Positions 16,178 to 25,684 of a DNA stretch of 64,000 bases are shown piece by piece. The notes beneath the pieces were generated by a model. The model had not been told where the DNA came from. It saw only the letters and a program-made list of their open reading frames with translations, and ran no database searches. The first letter of the stretch is position 1, and each line of letters begins with the position of its first letter. The stretch is from Psychroserpens sp. Hel_I_66. GTDB lineage: Bacteria; Bacteroidota; Bacteroidia; Flavobacteriales; Flavobacteriaceae. Position numbers and translations under genes: made by a program. Where the stretch lies: NCBI RefSeq assembly GCF_000799465.1, contig NZ_JUGU01000001.1:3554501-3618500 (forward strand), in the 5' to 3' direction.

Positions 16178-18580
16178 ATGATAATAAACATGAGAAACTA
16201 TTTAGTATACATATCGCTAATTGTAACCGTCTCGTTAACTGCTCAAAACGCAAACCGAAAATATATTGGTGCAACAAAAACAACGAACGGGCTAGAAATA
16301 GAAGTGAGTGATGGCAGTTACAGTATTCAATTTTTCACTTCGGAAATCGTCGAGACCACATTCCTCCCAACAGGAGAAACAGCTTTGTCATCATCACATG
16401 CTGTAATATTAGAGCCAAATTTTTCAGATTTTAAATTTTCCGAAGCTAATAAAAAATTAATCTTAGAAACTAAAGCTTTGACTGTCGAGATTCATGAAAA
16501 CCCGTTTCAAATTTCATATTTACACAAAGGAAAATCTGTTATTTCTGAAAAAGAAGGTTACACCAAAAACGACAGTTTGGAAACCATACAATTTAATCTC
16601 GATAAAGACGAAATGTTGTATGGAGGAGGAGCAAGAGCTTTAGGTATGAACCGTCGTGGCAACGGCTTGAAACTTTATAACAGAGCACATTACGGTTATG
16701 AAACTCGAGCAGAATTAATGAACTTTACATTACCAATCGTAATGTCTTCAAACAAATACATGGTTCATTTTGATAACGCACCAATTGGGTTTTTGGATTT
16801 AGACAGCAAAAGTGACAATACCTTAACGTACGAAACCATATCTGGTCGTAAAACGTATCAAGTTATTGTTGGAGATTCATGGTATGACATCGTTGATAAT
16901 TATACAGATTTAACAGGAAAACAACCCATGTTGCCACGTTGGGCTCTGGGTAATTTTTCGAGCCGATTTGGATATCATTCTCAAGAGGAAGTCGAAATGA
17001 CTATCAACAAATTTAGAGAAGAAGAGATTCCAGTAGATGCGATTATTTTAGATTTGTATTGGTTTGGAAAAGAATTAAAAGGCACGATGGGAAATCTTGA
17101 AGTCTTTAGAGATTCATTTCCAGATTTTGAAGGCATGGTAAAACGCTTAAATGATAAAGGTGTAAAAACAATTACTATTACTGAGCCTTTTATTTTGACG
17201 ACATCCAAAAAATGGGAGGAAGCAGTTAGAGAAGATGTTTTGGCAAAAGACTCCATTGGAAATCCAGCTAAATACGATTTTTACTTCGGAAATACAGGCA
17301 TCGTTGATATCTACAGCGACAATGGAAACCAGTGGTTCAAAAACATTTACAAAGACATTTCCAATATGGGAATCAGCGGATTTTGGGGAGACCTAGGCGA
17401 ACCCGAAGTGTTACCATCTTGGGTGAATTTCGCAAAAGGGACAGCAGATGAAATCCACAATATTTACGGTCATGATTGGGCAAAATTAGTCCAAGAAGCG
17501 AGCTTAGAAGCCAATCCAGATCAACGACCATTTATTTTAATGCGAGCAGGATATTCTGGTTCACAACGTTATGGTTTGGTACCATGGTCTGGAGATGTAA
17601 ATAGAACTTGGGGAGGATTACAAAGTCAGCCAGAAATCGCACTCCAAATGGGAATGCAAGGTTTAGCCTATATGCATAGCGATTTGGGAGGTTTTGCAGG
17701 TGCAAATCTAGATGATGAGTTATATGTGAGATGGTTGCAGTATGGCGTGTTTCAGCCAATTTATCGTCCGCATGCACAAGAAGATGTGGCGAGTGAACCC
17801 ATTTATAGAAGTGAAAAAGCGAAGGCTCTTGCAAAGCAAGCTATTGAGTTACGTTATACCATGCTTCCATATAATTACAACCTCATGTTTGAAAATAATC
17901 AAACAGGAGCGCCATTAATGCGACCGTTGTTTTTTGAAGAGCCAGAAAATGAAGAGTTGTTTGATTATACTGAAGCATATCTTTGGGGAAAGGATATTTT
18001 GGTAGCACCAATATTAAAAGTAGAACAGAAAACGAAAGAGGTTTATTTTCCGAAGAACTCAAACTGGTTTGATTTTTATACCGATGAGAAATTTGAGGGC
18101 GGACAAACAAAAACAGTCCAAACCAAAGAAAACTCAATCCCAACCTTTGTGAGAGGAGGTGCTTTTATTCCAATGTCTAAAGTAGTACAATCAACAAAAC
18201 AGTTCGATATTGAGCAGATCAAGTTGCACTACTATTTTGATTCGTCAACACCTAATACTGAACAAAGATTCTATAATGACAATGGTAACTCCATCAATGC
18301 AAAATCTAAAGGGTTTTATGAGGTGTTAACTTATAAAGCGCAATACAAAAAAAATAATTTAAACTTTAGTTTTAAATTGAGTGAAGGTACAGATTTTAGG
18401 TTGCGACCAAAATCGATAGAGTTTGTGATTCACAATTTAACTAATGCTCCACAAAGAATTAAGGTAAATAAAAAACGTGTTCCTTTCGATTGGGATGCCA
18501 ATACAAATAAAGTAACTATTAACTTATCGTGGTTTACTAGTAGCGAGGTCAAAGAAATAAAAATAAAACTAAAAAAATAA
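16178..18580 (+). CDS. GH31 alpha-glucosidase or 4-alpha-glucosyltransferase
   Basis: This is an 800-residue secreted enzyme. The signal peptide is clearest from the ATG at 16190 (MRNYLVYISLIVTVSLTAQ); the ATG at 16178 only adds four residues. An N-terminal beta-sandwich is followed by the GH31 barrel (PRWALGNFSSRFGYHSQEE, AIILDLYWFGKELKG). The nucleophile region is GFWGDLGEPE (Asp405) and the acid/base region is WSGDVNRTW (Asp473). The D-L-G-E form of the nucleophile motif differs from the D-M-N-E of classical alpha-glucosidases; my recollection is that it occurs in the bacterial 4-alpha-glucosyltransferase branch, so transglycosylation is a serious alternative to hydrolysis. C-terminal beta domains complete the usual length. 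It is co-directional with flanking hydrolases. Confidence 0.9.
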   Translation: MIINMRNYLVYISLIVTVSLTAQNANRKYIGATKTTNGLEIEVSDGSYSIQFFTSEIVETTFLPTGETALSSSHAVILEPNFSDFKFSEANKKLILETKALTVEIHENPFQISYLHKGKSVISEKEGYTKNDSLETIQFNLDKDEMLYGGGARALGMNRRGNGLKLYNRAHYGYETRAELMNFTLPIVMSSNKYMVHFDNAPIGFLDLDSKSDNTLTYETISGRKTYQVIVGDSWYDIVDNYTDLTGKQPMLPRWALGNFSSRFGYHSQEEVEMTINKFREEEIPVDAIILDLYWFGKELKGTMGNLEVFRDSFPDFEGMVKRLNDKGVKTITITEPFILTTSKKWEEAVREDVLAKDSIGNPAKYDFYFGNTGIVDIYSDNGNQWFKNIYKDISNMGISGFWGDLGEPEVLPSWVNFAKGTADEIHNIYGHDWAKLVQEASLEANPDQRPFILMRAGYSGSQRYGLVPWSGDVNRTWGGLQSQPEIALQMGMQGLAYMHSDLGGFAGANLDDELYVRWLQYGVFQPIYRPHAQEDVASEPIYRSEKAKALAKQAIELRYTMLPYNYNLMFENNQTGAPLMRPLFFEEPENEELFDYTEAYLWGKDILVAPILKVEQKTKEVYFPKNSNWFDFYTDEKFEGGQTKTVQTKENSIPTFVRGGAFIPMSKVVQSTKQFDIEQIKLHYYFDSSTPNTEQRFYNDNGNSINAKSKGFYEVLTYKAQYKKNNLNFSFKLSEGTDFRLRPKSIEFVIHNLTNAPQRIKVNKKRVPFDWDANTNKVTINLSWFTSSEVKEIKIKLKK

Positions 18581-18587
18581 ATCCAGA

Positions 18588-20468
18588 ATGAAATACATAA
18601 AATTGAGCATATTACTTGTATTGATAAGTGTCTTTGGATGTAAAAACGAAGAGAAAACAGTGAAAGAACCTAAAGAAACCAAAATAGAATTGAAGAAAAA
18701 AGAAGTCGTTTATCAAGTCTTTACAAGATTGTTTGGAAACACAAATACCACAAACAAACCTTGGGGAACTCTTGAGGAAAATGGTGTTGGTAAATTCAGT
18801 GATTTTAATGATAAAGCACTTCAGGAAATTAAAGATTTAGGAGTTACCCACATTTGGTATACAGGTATACCGCATCATGATGTGATTACAGATTATACCA
18901 AATATGGCATTTCAAATGATGATCCAGATATCGTAAAAGGTCGTGCAGGTTCACCTTATGCAGTGAAAGATTACTACAACGTCAATCCAGATTTGGCAGA
19001 TAATGTTGAGAATCGTCTTCAAGAATTTGAGGCGTTGATTGAACGTTCGCACAATGCTGGATTAAAAGTGATCATTGACATCGTACCAAACCACGTCGCT
19101 AGAAATTATAAAAGTTTAACCAATCCAGAAGGCACTCAAGATTTTGGAGCAGACGATAACAAGACAGTTGTTTACGACGTCAACAATAATTTTTACTACA
19201 ATCCAGGAGAGCCATTTAAAGTGCCAGAATGGAAAAACGGTTATCAGCCATTAGGCGGAGAAAATCATGAAATGGCAGATGGGAAATTTGAGGAAAATCC
19301 AGCAAAATGGACAGGTAATGGCTCTCGAGCATCACAACCAGATATGAACGATTGGTATGAAACCGTTAAAGTAAATTACGGAGTATCTCCAGTTGGTGAA
19401 AAAGGTTTTGATGAACTTCCAGATGGTTTTGATGACGCACATTTTACAAAACATTTTGAATTTTGGAAAGATAAAAAAGTTCCAGACTCATGGAAGAAAT
19501 TTAAGGACATCGCCTTGTACTGGACAGCAAAAGGTGTTGATGGCTTCCGTTTTGATATGGCAGAAATGGTGCCAGTAGAATTTTGGAGCTACATGAATTC
19601 GCATATTAAAATGAAAAATAATGATGCGTTTTTGTTGGCTGAGGTTTATAACCCAAGTTTGTATAGAGACTACATCAAAAAAGGAAAAATGGACTATCTC
19701 TATGATAAAGTTCAACTATACGATACCATCAAGCACATCATGCAAGGTCGTGGTAGTACAGATTATATTGCGCCAATTCAAGAAGATTTAAAAGACATTG
19801 AAAAGCACATGCTTCATTTTCTGGAAAATCATGATGAGCAACGTATCGCGAGTCCAGATTTTGTAGGAGATGCTCTAAAAGGAAAGCCAGCAATGGTCGT
19901 GTCTACGACCATTAGCACATCACCAACTATGGTGTATTTTGGACAAGAATTTGGTGAGCCTGGAGCAGAAGATTTAGGTTTTGGAGACCCAACGCGTACC
20001 TCTATTTTTGACTACGGAAGCGTGCCAAGCGTCGTAAGATGGGTAAATGATAAACAATTTGATGGAGGCAATTCTACTTCCGAAGAAAAAAACTTAAGGG
20101 ATTTCTACAAACGACTGTTGAATTTTACGATCAATAGTTCTGCTTTAGCTAGTGAGTATGCAGATATTCATGCGTTTAATAGAGAAAAAACCGAATGGTA
20201 CAATGATAAAGTAATGTCTTTCGTGCGATGGAGTGCTGAAGAAAAATTAATCATCATCTCTAATTTTGATGCTAACGACACCTTTGGTTTTGAGTTACAA
20301 ATTCCTTCGGAAATTTTAAAAACCTGGAAGCTTAGTGATGGAGAATACCAATTTGAAGACCAACTATACAATCAATATAGCTCCATTTTAAAAGTCAATG
20401 GAAATCAAGGATCTATTCGTATTGATATAAAACCTTTAGAATCGTTTATTTTAAAACTGAAAAATTAA
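18588..20468 (+). CDS. GH13 alpha-amylase-family lipoprotein
   Basis: This 626-residue lipoprotein has lipobox Cys18 (ISVFGC) followed by KNEE, a composition like the Bacteroidota surface-export signal. The barrel begins at VVYQVFTRLFGNTNTTN. Conserved region I is IDIVPNHVAR. The catalytic residues are Asp323 (FRFDMAEM), Glu352 (LLAEVYN) and Asp416 (ENHDEQR), all intact. A long insert at residues 175-300 (NNNFYYNPGEPFKVPEW and onward) lies in the domain B/C side. It starts 7 nt after the GH31 stop codon and ends 1 nt before the next GH13 gene. It is probably an alpha-amylase acting on starch or maltooligosaccharide at the outer membrane; exact bond preference cannot be told. Confidence 0.9.
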   Translation: MKYIKLSILLVLISVFGCKNEEKTVKEPKETKIELKKKEVVYQVFTRLFGNTNTTNKPWGTLEENGVGKFSDFNDKALQEIKDLGVTHIWYTGIPHHDVITDYTKYGISNDDPDIVKGRAGSPYAVKDYYNVNPDLADNVENRLQEFEALIERSHNAGLKVIIDIVPNHVARNYKSLTNPEGTQDFGADDNKTVVYDVNNNFYYNPGEPFKVPEWKNGYQPLGGENHEMADGKFEENPAKWTGNGSRASQPDMNDWYETVKVNYGVSPVGEKGFDELPDGFDDAHFTKHFEFWKDKKVPDSWKKFKDIALYWTAKGVDGFRFDMAEMVPVEFWSYMNSHIKMKNNDAFLLAEVYNPSLYRDYIKKGKMDYLYDKVQLYDTIKHIMQGRGSTDYIAPIQEDLKDIEKHMLHFLENHDEQRIASPDFVGDALKGKPAMVVSTTISTSPTMVYFGQEFGEPGAEDLGFGDPTRTSIFDYGSVPSVVRWVNDKQFDGGNSTSEEKNLRDFYKRLLNFTINSSALASEYADIHAFNREKTEWYNDKVMSFVRWSAEEKLIIISNFDANDTFGFELQIPSEILKTWKLSDGEYQFEDQLYNQYSSILKVNGNQGSIRIDIKPLESFILKLKN

Positions 20469-20469
20469 G

Positions 20470-21885
20470 ATGAAAAAAGCAGTACTGCATATCATTTTAT
20501 TCTGTGTCATGATTTCTTGTAATCAAGAAAAAGAGATAGATAGTAAGGTGATAGAAAAAGATGAAAATACTAGTGTTTATGAGCCACAGGATTATGTAAA
20601 ATTGACACATCCAGAATGGAGTAAAAACGCGACTATTTATCAAATAAATACAAGGCAGTTTTCCGAAGAAGGTACTTTTAAAGCTGCTCAAAAACAATTA
20701 CCAAGACTTAAAGAGTTAGGCGTTGATATTATTTGGTTAATGCCCATACATGAGATTGGTGAAAAGAACAGAAAAAGAACTTTAGGTAGTCCTTATGCTG
20801 TCAAAGATTATTACAGTGTAAATCCTGAATTTGGATCACTAGAAGACCTAAAAGATTTTGTAAATGCAGCGCATGAGCAAAACATGTATGTCATTATTGA
20901 TTGGGTAGCCAATCATACAGCTTGGGATAATGTGTTGGTTGAAAAGCATCCAGATTGGTATCAAAAAGATTATAAAGGTGATTATATGCCAACACCATGG
21001 TGGGATTGGAGTGATATAATTGATTTGGATCTCAGTAAACCAGAAGTTAGGGAATACATGACTGAAGCAATGACATATTGGGTAAAAGAAGCTCAAATTG
21101 ATGGTTATAGATGTAATGCTGCTGGATTTGTTCCTATTGAATTTTGGGAAAACGCAAGAGAAGAATTAGATAAAATTAAACCTGTGTTTATGTTGGCAGA
21201 ATGGGAGTCAAGAGACTTGCATGCGAATGCATTTGATATGACTTACGCCTGGAGTTGGAATGAAGCGATGCACCAAATTTGTATGGGTGAAGCAGATGTG
21301 AATAAACTCTATGTCTATTATTCATGGAACGAAAAATTCTTTCCTGAAAATACCATGAGAATGACCTTTACGAGCAATCACGATATGAATGCTTGGGAAG
21401 GAACCATGTTTGAGCAATTTGGCGATGGTTTAGAAGCAGCAATTGCATTATCTGTTGTTGGAGAAGGCATGCCATTAATATATAATGGTCAAGAAGCTGG
21501 AAATTCAAAACGCTTAGAGTTCTTTGAAAAAGACGCAATTAAATGGCAAGAACATGCTATTGGCGATTTATACAAAAAGCTTTTTGCCCTAATGAAAAAT
21601 AACACTGCATTATGGCATGCCAATTGGGGAGCAAGAATGATTAAAATTCCTAATAATTTTGAAAGCGAAGTATTAAGTTTTGTGCGCCAAAATGAAAATG
21701 ATAAAGTGTTTGCGGTATTTAATTTTTCGAATGAAAAGAAATCCGTAGAATTCAAAGAGTCTTTGTTTTTTGGTGATTACAAAGATTTTGAAACTAATGA
21801 GTCTGTGACGTTAGATAACACCTCTAAAATGGATTTAGAACCATGGGATTATAAAATTTTAGTAAAGACAAAAGACCTTAAATAA
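20470..21885 (+). CDS. GH13-like lipoprotein with Asn in place of the catalytic nucleophile
   Basis: This 471-residue lipoprotein (lipobox Cys17, CVMISC) has a full GH13 barrel: ATIYQINTRQF, LGVDIIWLMPIHEIGE, LGSPYAVKDYYSVNPEFG and IIDWVANHTAWDN. In conserved region II the family pattern Arg-x-Asp reads GYRCNAAGF, so the nucleophile is Asn216 (codon AAT, 21115-21117); one base change from GAT would explain it. The acid/base Glu244 (LAEWES) and third acid Asp305 (SNHDMN) remain. Loss of only the nucleophile predicts a protein that still binds glucan but hydrolyses it poorly or not at all. The reading frame is otherwise intact and full length, so this is not an ordinary pseudogene. A sugar-binding role is the simplest inference; sequencing error is possible. 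Confidence 0.88.
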   Translation: MKKAVLHIILFCVMISCNQEKEIDSKVIEKDENTSVYEPQDYVKLTHPEWSKNATIYQINTRQFSEEGTFKAAQKQLPRLKELGVDIIWLMPIHEIGEKNRKRTLGSPYAVKDYYSVNPEFGSLEDLKDFVNAAHEQNMYVIIDWVANHTAWDNVLVEKHPDWYQKDYKGDYMPTPWWDWSDIIDLDLSKPEVREYMTEAMTYWVKEAQIDGYRCNAAGFVPIEFWENAREELDKIKPVFMLAEWESRDLHANAFDMTYAWSWNEAMHQICMGEADVNKLYVYYSWNEKFFPENTMRMTFTSNHDMNAWEGTMFEQFGDGLEAAIALSVVGEGMPLIYNGQEAGNSKRLEFFEKDAIKWQEHAIGDLYKKLFALMKNNTALWHANWGARMIKIPNNFESEVLSFVRQNENDKVFAVFNFSNEKKSVEFKESLFFGDYKDFETNESVTLDNTSKMDLEPWDYKILVKTKDLK

Positions 21886-21897
21886 AGATTTTTAAAA

Positions 21898-23553
21898 ATG
21901 AAAAAACTAACCATTATAGTAGTAATTGTTATGACCGTTATGGGATGCAAATCACAACCAAACGAGGTTGTTGAAAAACCAGAAAAACCTTTTGTATGGG
22001 AAGCAGCAAATATTTATTTCTTATTGACCGATCGTTTTAATAATGCAGATCCCTCTAACGATGTCAACTTTGACCGCACAAAAGAGACTGGTAAATTAAG
22101 GGGCTTTGAAGGAGGAGACTTAAAAGGGGTTACTCAAAAAATTGAAGACGGTTATTTTTCAGATTTGGGAGTCAATGCTATTTGGATGACACCAATTGTG
22201 GAGCAAATCCATGGAGGTACAGACGAAGGTACAGGTGTAAGTTACGGTTTTCATGGCTATTGGGCCAAAGACTGGACAACCTTAGATCCAAATTTCGGCA
22301 CCAAAGAAGACCTTAAAAATCTAGTCGATGCTGCTCATAAAAAAGGCATTAGAGTATTGTTAGATGCAGTTGTTAACCATACAGGTCCTGTAACAGAAAA
22401 AGATCCAGTTTGGCCAGAAAGTTGGGTGAGGACAGAGCCACAGTGTACCTATGATAGTTACGAAAACACGATTTCTTGTACACTCGTAAAAAACCTTCCA
22501 GATATTAAAACTGAAAGTAACGAAACCGTAGAGTTGCCTCCACAGTTAGTAGAAAAATGGAAAGCAGAAGGTCGCTACGATCAAGAAGTAAAAGAACTTG
22601 ACGATTTTTTTAACACCACTGGCTACCCAAGAGCACCACGGTTTTATGTAATGAAATGGCTTTCAGATTATATTACAGATTATGGTATAGATGGCTACCG
22701 TGTTGACACTGTAAAACATACCGAAGAGTCTGTATGGCAAGAATTTAGAACAGTTTGTAATGCTGCTTTTTCAGAATTTAAGTCTAAAAATCCGCAAAAA
22801 GTGCTTGACGATAACGGGTTTTATCTCGTTGGAGAAGTATATAACTACGGAATTAGCGCAGGCAAAGCTTTTGATTTTGGAGATCAAAAAGTCAATTATT
22901 TTGATAAATCATTCAATAGCCTTATTAATTTTGAATTGAAATACAACGCAGCTCAGCAAACCAAAGAAGAGATTTTTAAACGTTATGCAGACACGTTACA
23001 TACAAGTCTAAAATCTTACAGCGTGCTTAATTATTTGAGCTCTCATGACGATGGTCAGCCATTTGATCCAACTCGGGAGAAACCGTATGAAACCGCTAAT
23101 ATTTTATTACTTACTCCAGGAGCGTCCCAAATTTACTATGGTGACGAATCTGCTAGAAATTTAGTGGTAGAAGGCACCGTTGGAGATGCAACTTTGCGAT
23201 CTAACATGAATTGGGACGCTATAGAAAACGATCCAAAAACTCAAAAGATTTTAAAGCACTGGCAAAAATTAGGTCAGTTTAGAAATGCACATCCTGCCAT
23301 TGGAGCAGGCACACATCAAATGATAACGCAATCGCCATATACGTTCTATAGAAGTTATAACTTCGGAAATTTTAAGGATTTAGTTGTTGTGGCTATGGAT
23401 TTAGATCCAGGCAAGAAAACCTTAAATGTAAGTGAGTTATTTGAGGATGGTATTGTGTTGCGCGATGCGTATTCCAATCAAGAGGTTACAGTTAAAAACG
23501 GAAAGGTCGAGCTAGATTCAGAATTTGATATAGTGCTTTTAGAAGAGAAATAA
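21898..23553 (+). CDS. GH13 alpha-amylase-family lipoprotein
   Basis: This 551-residue lipoprotein has lipobox Cys17 (TVMGC). It begins its barrel with NIYFLLTDRFNNADPSNDVN, followed by LRGFEGGDLKGV, YGFHGYWAKDWTTLDPNFGT and LLDAVVNHTGP. The catalytic triad is complete: Asp270 (YRVDTVKHTEES), Glu313 (VGEVYN) and Asp384 (SSHDDGQ). A cysteine pair around residues 182-196 (QCTYD, ISCTL) may form a disulfide, fitting an exported enzyme. The pattern resembles periplasmic MalS-type alpha-amylases. It is 12 nt downstream of the Asn216 GH13 gene and 10 nt upstream of GH97. It likely releases short maltooligosaccharides in the periplasm. Confidence 0.9.
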   Translation: MKKLTIIVVIVMTVMGCKSQPNEVVEKPEKPFVWEAANIYFLLTDRFNNADPSNDVNFDRTKETGKLRGFEGGDLKGVTQKIEDGYFSDLGVNAIWMTPIVEQIHGGTDEGTGVSYGFHGYWAKDWTTLDPNFGTKEDLKNLVDAAHKKGIRVLLDAVVNHTGPVTEKDPVWPESWVRTEPQCTYDSYENTISCTLVKNLPDIKTESNETVELPPQLVEKWKAEGRYDQEVKELDDFFNTTGYPRAPRFYVMKWLSDYITDYGIDGYRVDTVKHTEESVWQEFRTVCNAAFSEFKSKNPQKVLDDNGFYLVGEVYNYGISAGKAFDFGDQKVNYFDKSFNSLINFELKYNAAQQTKEEIFKRYADTLHTSLKSYSVLNYLSSHDDGQPFDPTREKPYETANILLLTPGASQIYYGDESARNLVVEGTVGDATLRSNMNWDAIENDPKTQKILKHWQKLGQFRNAHPAIGAGTHQMITQSPYTFYRSYNFGNFKDLVVVAMDLDPGKKTLNVSELFEDGIVLRDAYSNQEVTVKNGKVELDSEFDIVLLEEK

Positions 23554-23563
23554 AATTAGATCC

Positions 23564-25681
23564 ATGAAATATGTAATGTTATTAATTGCAGCAACACTAT
23601 TGTCCTGCAATACTTCCGAAGAAAAAAAAGAATTCAAAGCAAGTTCTCCAAACGGAACGATTGAGGTGAATTTTAATGTTACTGAAGATGGTCAACCTTA
23701 TTATTTGGTTATGACTAATAAAAAGGTAGTTGTAGATACGTCATTTTTAGGCTTCGAGTTTAAGAATGTTCCAAACTTTGAAAAGAACTTTATAATTAAA
23801 AATTCTGAAAATCAAGCTCATAACGAGCCTTGGCAAATGCCCTGGGGAGAACAGGTTGATGTAGAAAACAACTATCAAGAACTAAAGATATTTCTTCAAG
23901 AAAAAGTATCGCCAGAACGCTTTTTGAATATCGTTTTTAGAGTGTATGACGATGGGGTTGGGTTTAGATATGAATTTCCTGAGCAAGAACGTTTAAAGGA
24001 TGTTGAAATTACTGATGAGCATACGCAGTTTAACTTAACTCAAGATTATAAAACGTTTTGGATTCCTGGAGATTGGGACATTTATGAACATTTGTATTCA
24101 ACCTCGAAACTTTCGGAAATTGATGCTTTAAAATATGTTGGACATGTTAATTTAGCGCAAACCTACATTCCAGAAAACGCAGTAAATACGCCAGTGACAA
24201 TGGTTGGAGAGGATGGTTTGCACTTGAGTTTTCATGAAGCTGCTTTGGTGGATTATTCTGGAATGACGTTAAAAATTGATACAGAAAATCTCAATTTAGA
24301 AAGTAATCTGGTTGGATCCAAAAATACAGATTATAAAGTAAAAAGAAACTTGCCTTTTAACACGCCTTGGAGAACGATTCAAATTGCAAATAATGCACCA
24401 GATTTAATAGAGTCGAATCTTATTGTAAATTTAAATGAACCAAATAAATTAGGAGATGTCTCATGGTTTAAACCAATGAAATATACAGGGATCTGGTGGG
24501 AAATGCACTTAGGAAAATCTTCTTGGGATTATGGTATGGAAATGAAAGATGGCAAATGGACAGATACTGGAAAAGCCCACGGAAAACATGGAGCAACCAC
24601 AGAGAACGTTAAGAATTTTATTGATTTTTCAGCAAAAAATAATATTGGAGGTGTGTTGGTTGAAGGCTGGAATACAGGATGGGAACATTGGATTGGTTTT
24701 GAAGACCGTGAAGGTGTTTTTGATTTTGTAACCACATATCCAGACTACGATATAGATGAGGTGGTGCGCTACGGAAAAGAGAAAGGTGTTGATATTATTA
24801 TGCACCATGAAACTTCGGCAGCAACAGAAACTTATGAAAAACAACAAGACACAGCTTATGCTTTAATGCAGAAATACGGGATGCATACTGTAAAATCTGG
24901 ATATGTTGGAAAGATTTTACCAAAAGGAGAATACCACCATGGACAATATATGGTCAATCAATATAATAATGCAGCCATAAAGGCAGCTACATATGAGGTT
25001 GCTGTGAATGCACACGAGCCAATTAAAGCAACTGGGCTGCGAAGAACATATCCTAATATTATTTCTAGGGAAGGACTTCGCGGACAGGAATTTAATGCGT
25101 GGGCGGAAGATGGTGGCAATCCACCAGAACATTTACCAATAGTAGCCTTTACAAGAATGTTGGCTGGACCTATAGATTTTACACCTGGGATTTTTAATAT
25201 CAAATTTGATGAGTACAAAAAAGATAATCAGGTGAATACAACATTGGCGCAACAATTGGCTTTGTACATTGTTATTTATAGTCCAATCCAAATGGCAGCA
25301 GATTTGGTAGAACACTACGAGGCTAACCCAGAACCTTTTCAATTTATAAAAGACGTTGGTGTAGATTGGGAAAAAACAAAGGTATTGAACGGAGAAGTTG
25401 GTGATTTTGTAACTATAGCCAGAAAAGAAAAAGGAACAGGAAATTGGTTTTTAGGTAGTATTACAGATGAAAATTCAAGAGAATTTGAAATCAGTTTTGA
25501 TTTTTTGGAAGAAAATCAAGAGTATATAGCTACAATTTATAAAGATGCAAAAGATGCGCATTGGGATAAGAACCCACTAGCTTTAGATATCGAAACGGTT
25601 ACAGTAAATAAAAAATCCAACTTGCAATTGAATCTCGCTCAAGGCGGTGGATGTGCAATAAGTATAATTAAGAAACAATAG
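23564..25681 (+). CDS. susB: GH97 alpha-glucosidase (SusB type, inverting)
   Basis: This 705-residue lipoprotein (Cys15, LLSC) has the GH97 layout: an N-terminal beta-sandwich (ASSPNGTIEVNFNVTEDGQ), a barrel (GVLVEGWNTGWEHW) and a C-terminal beta domain. Candidate catalytic glutamates are Glu416 (MHHETSA), Glu485 (NAHEPIK) and Glu509 (LRGQEFNAW). Their spacing of 69 and 24 residues equals that of Glu439/Glu508/Glu532 in Bacteroides thetaiotaomicron SusB, which places this enzyme in the inverting, calcium-dependent alpha-glucosidase branch rather than the retaining alpha-galactosidase branch with Asp nucleophile. It would finish maltooligosaccharides to glucose in the periplasm. It is the last enzyme of the rightward PUL block. 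Confidence 0.93.
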   Translation: MKYVMLLIAATLLSCNTSEEKKEFKASSPNGTIEVNFNVTEDGQPYYLVMTNKKVVVDTSFLGFEFKNVPNFEKNFIIKNSENQAHNEPWQMPWGEQVDVENNYQELKIFLQEKVSPERFLNIVFRVYDDGVGFRYEFPEQERLKDVEITDEHTQFNLTQDYKTFWIPGDWDIYEHLYSTSKLSEIDALKYVGHVNLAQTYIPENAVNTPVTMVGEDGLHLSFHEAALVDYSGMTLKIDTENLNLESNLVGSKNTDYKVKRNLPFNTPWRTIQIANNAPDLIESNLIVNLNEPNKLGDVSWFKPMKYTGIWWEMHLGKSSWDYGMEMKDGKWTDTGKAHGKHGATTENVKNFIDFSAKNNIGGVLVEGWNTGWEHWIGFEDREGVFDFVTTYPDYDIDEVVRYGKEKGVDIIMHHETSAATETYEKQQDTAYALMQKYGMHTVKSGYVGKILPKGEYHHGQYMVNQYNNAAIKAATYEVAVNAHEPIKATGLRRTYPNIISREGLRGQEFNAWAEDGGNPPEHLPIVAFTRMLAGPIDFTPGIFNIKFDEYKKDNQVNTTLAQQLALYIVIYSPIQMAADLVEHYEANPEPFQFIKDVGVDWEKTKVLNGEVGDFVTIARKEKGTGNWFLGSITDENSREFEISFDFLEENQEYIATIYKDAKDAHWDKNPLALDIETVTVNKKSNLQLNLAQGGGCAISIIKKQ

Positions 25682-25684
25682 ATT

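Noticed and set aside
16080..16283. Leftward reading frame of 67 codons containing ILKQVQNDE
   Set aside because: It reads through the REP-like element and the start of the GH31 gene on the opposite strand; it is a by-product of the repeat.
13161..23553. The four GH13 lipoprotein genes as a recent tandem amplification
   Set aside because: Their sequences share only family motifs and differ in length, inserts and N-terminal domains, so they are old, distinct subfamilies.
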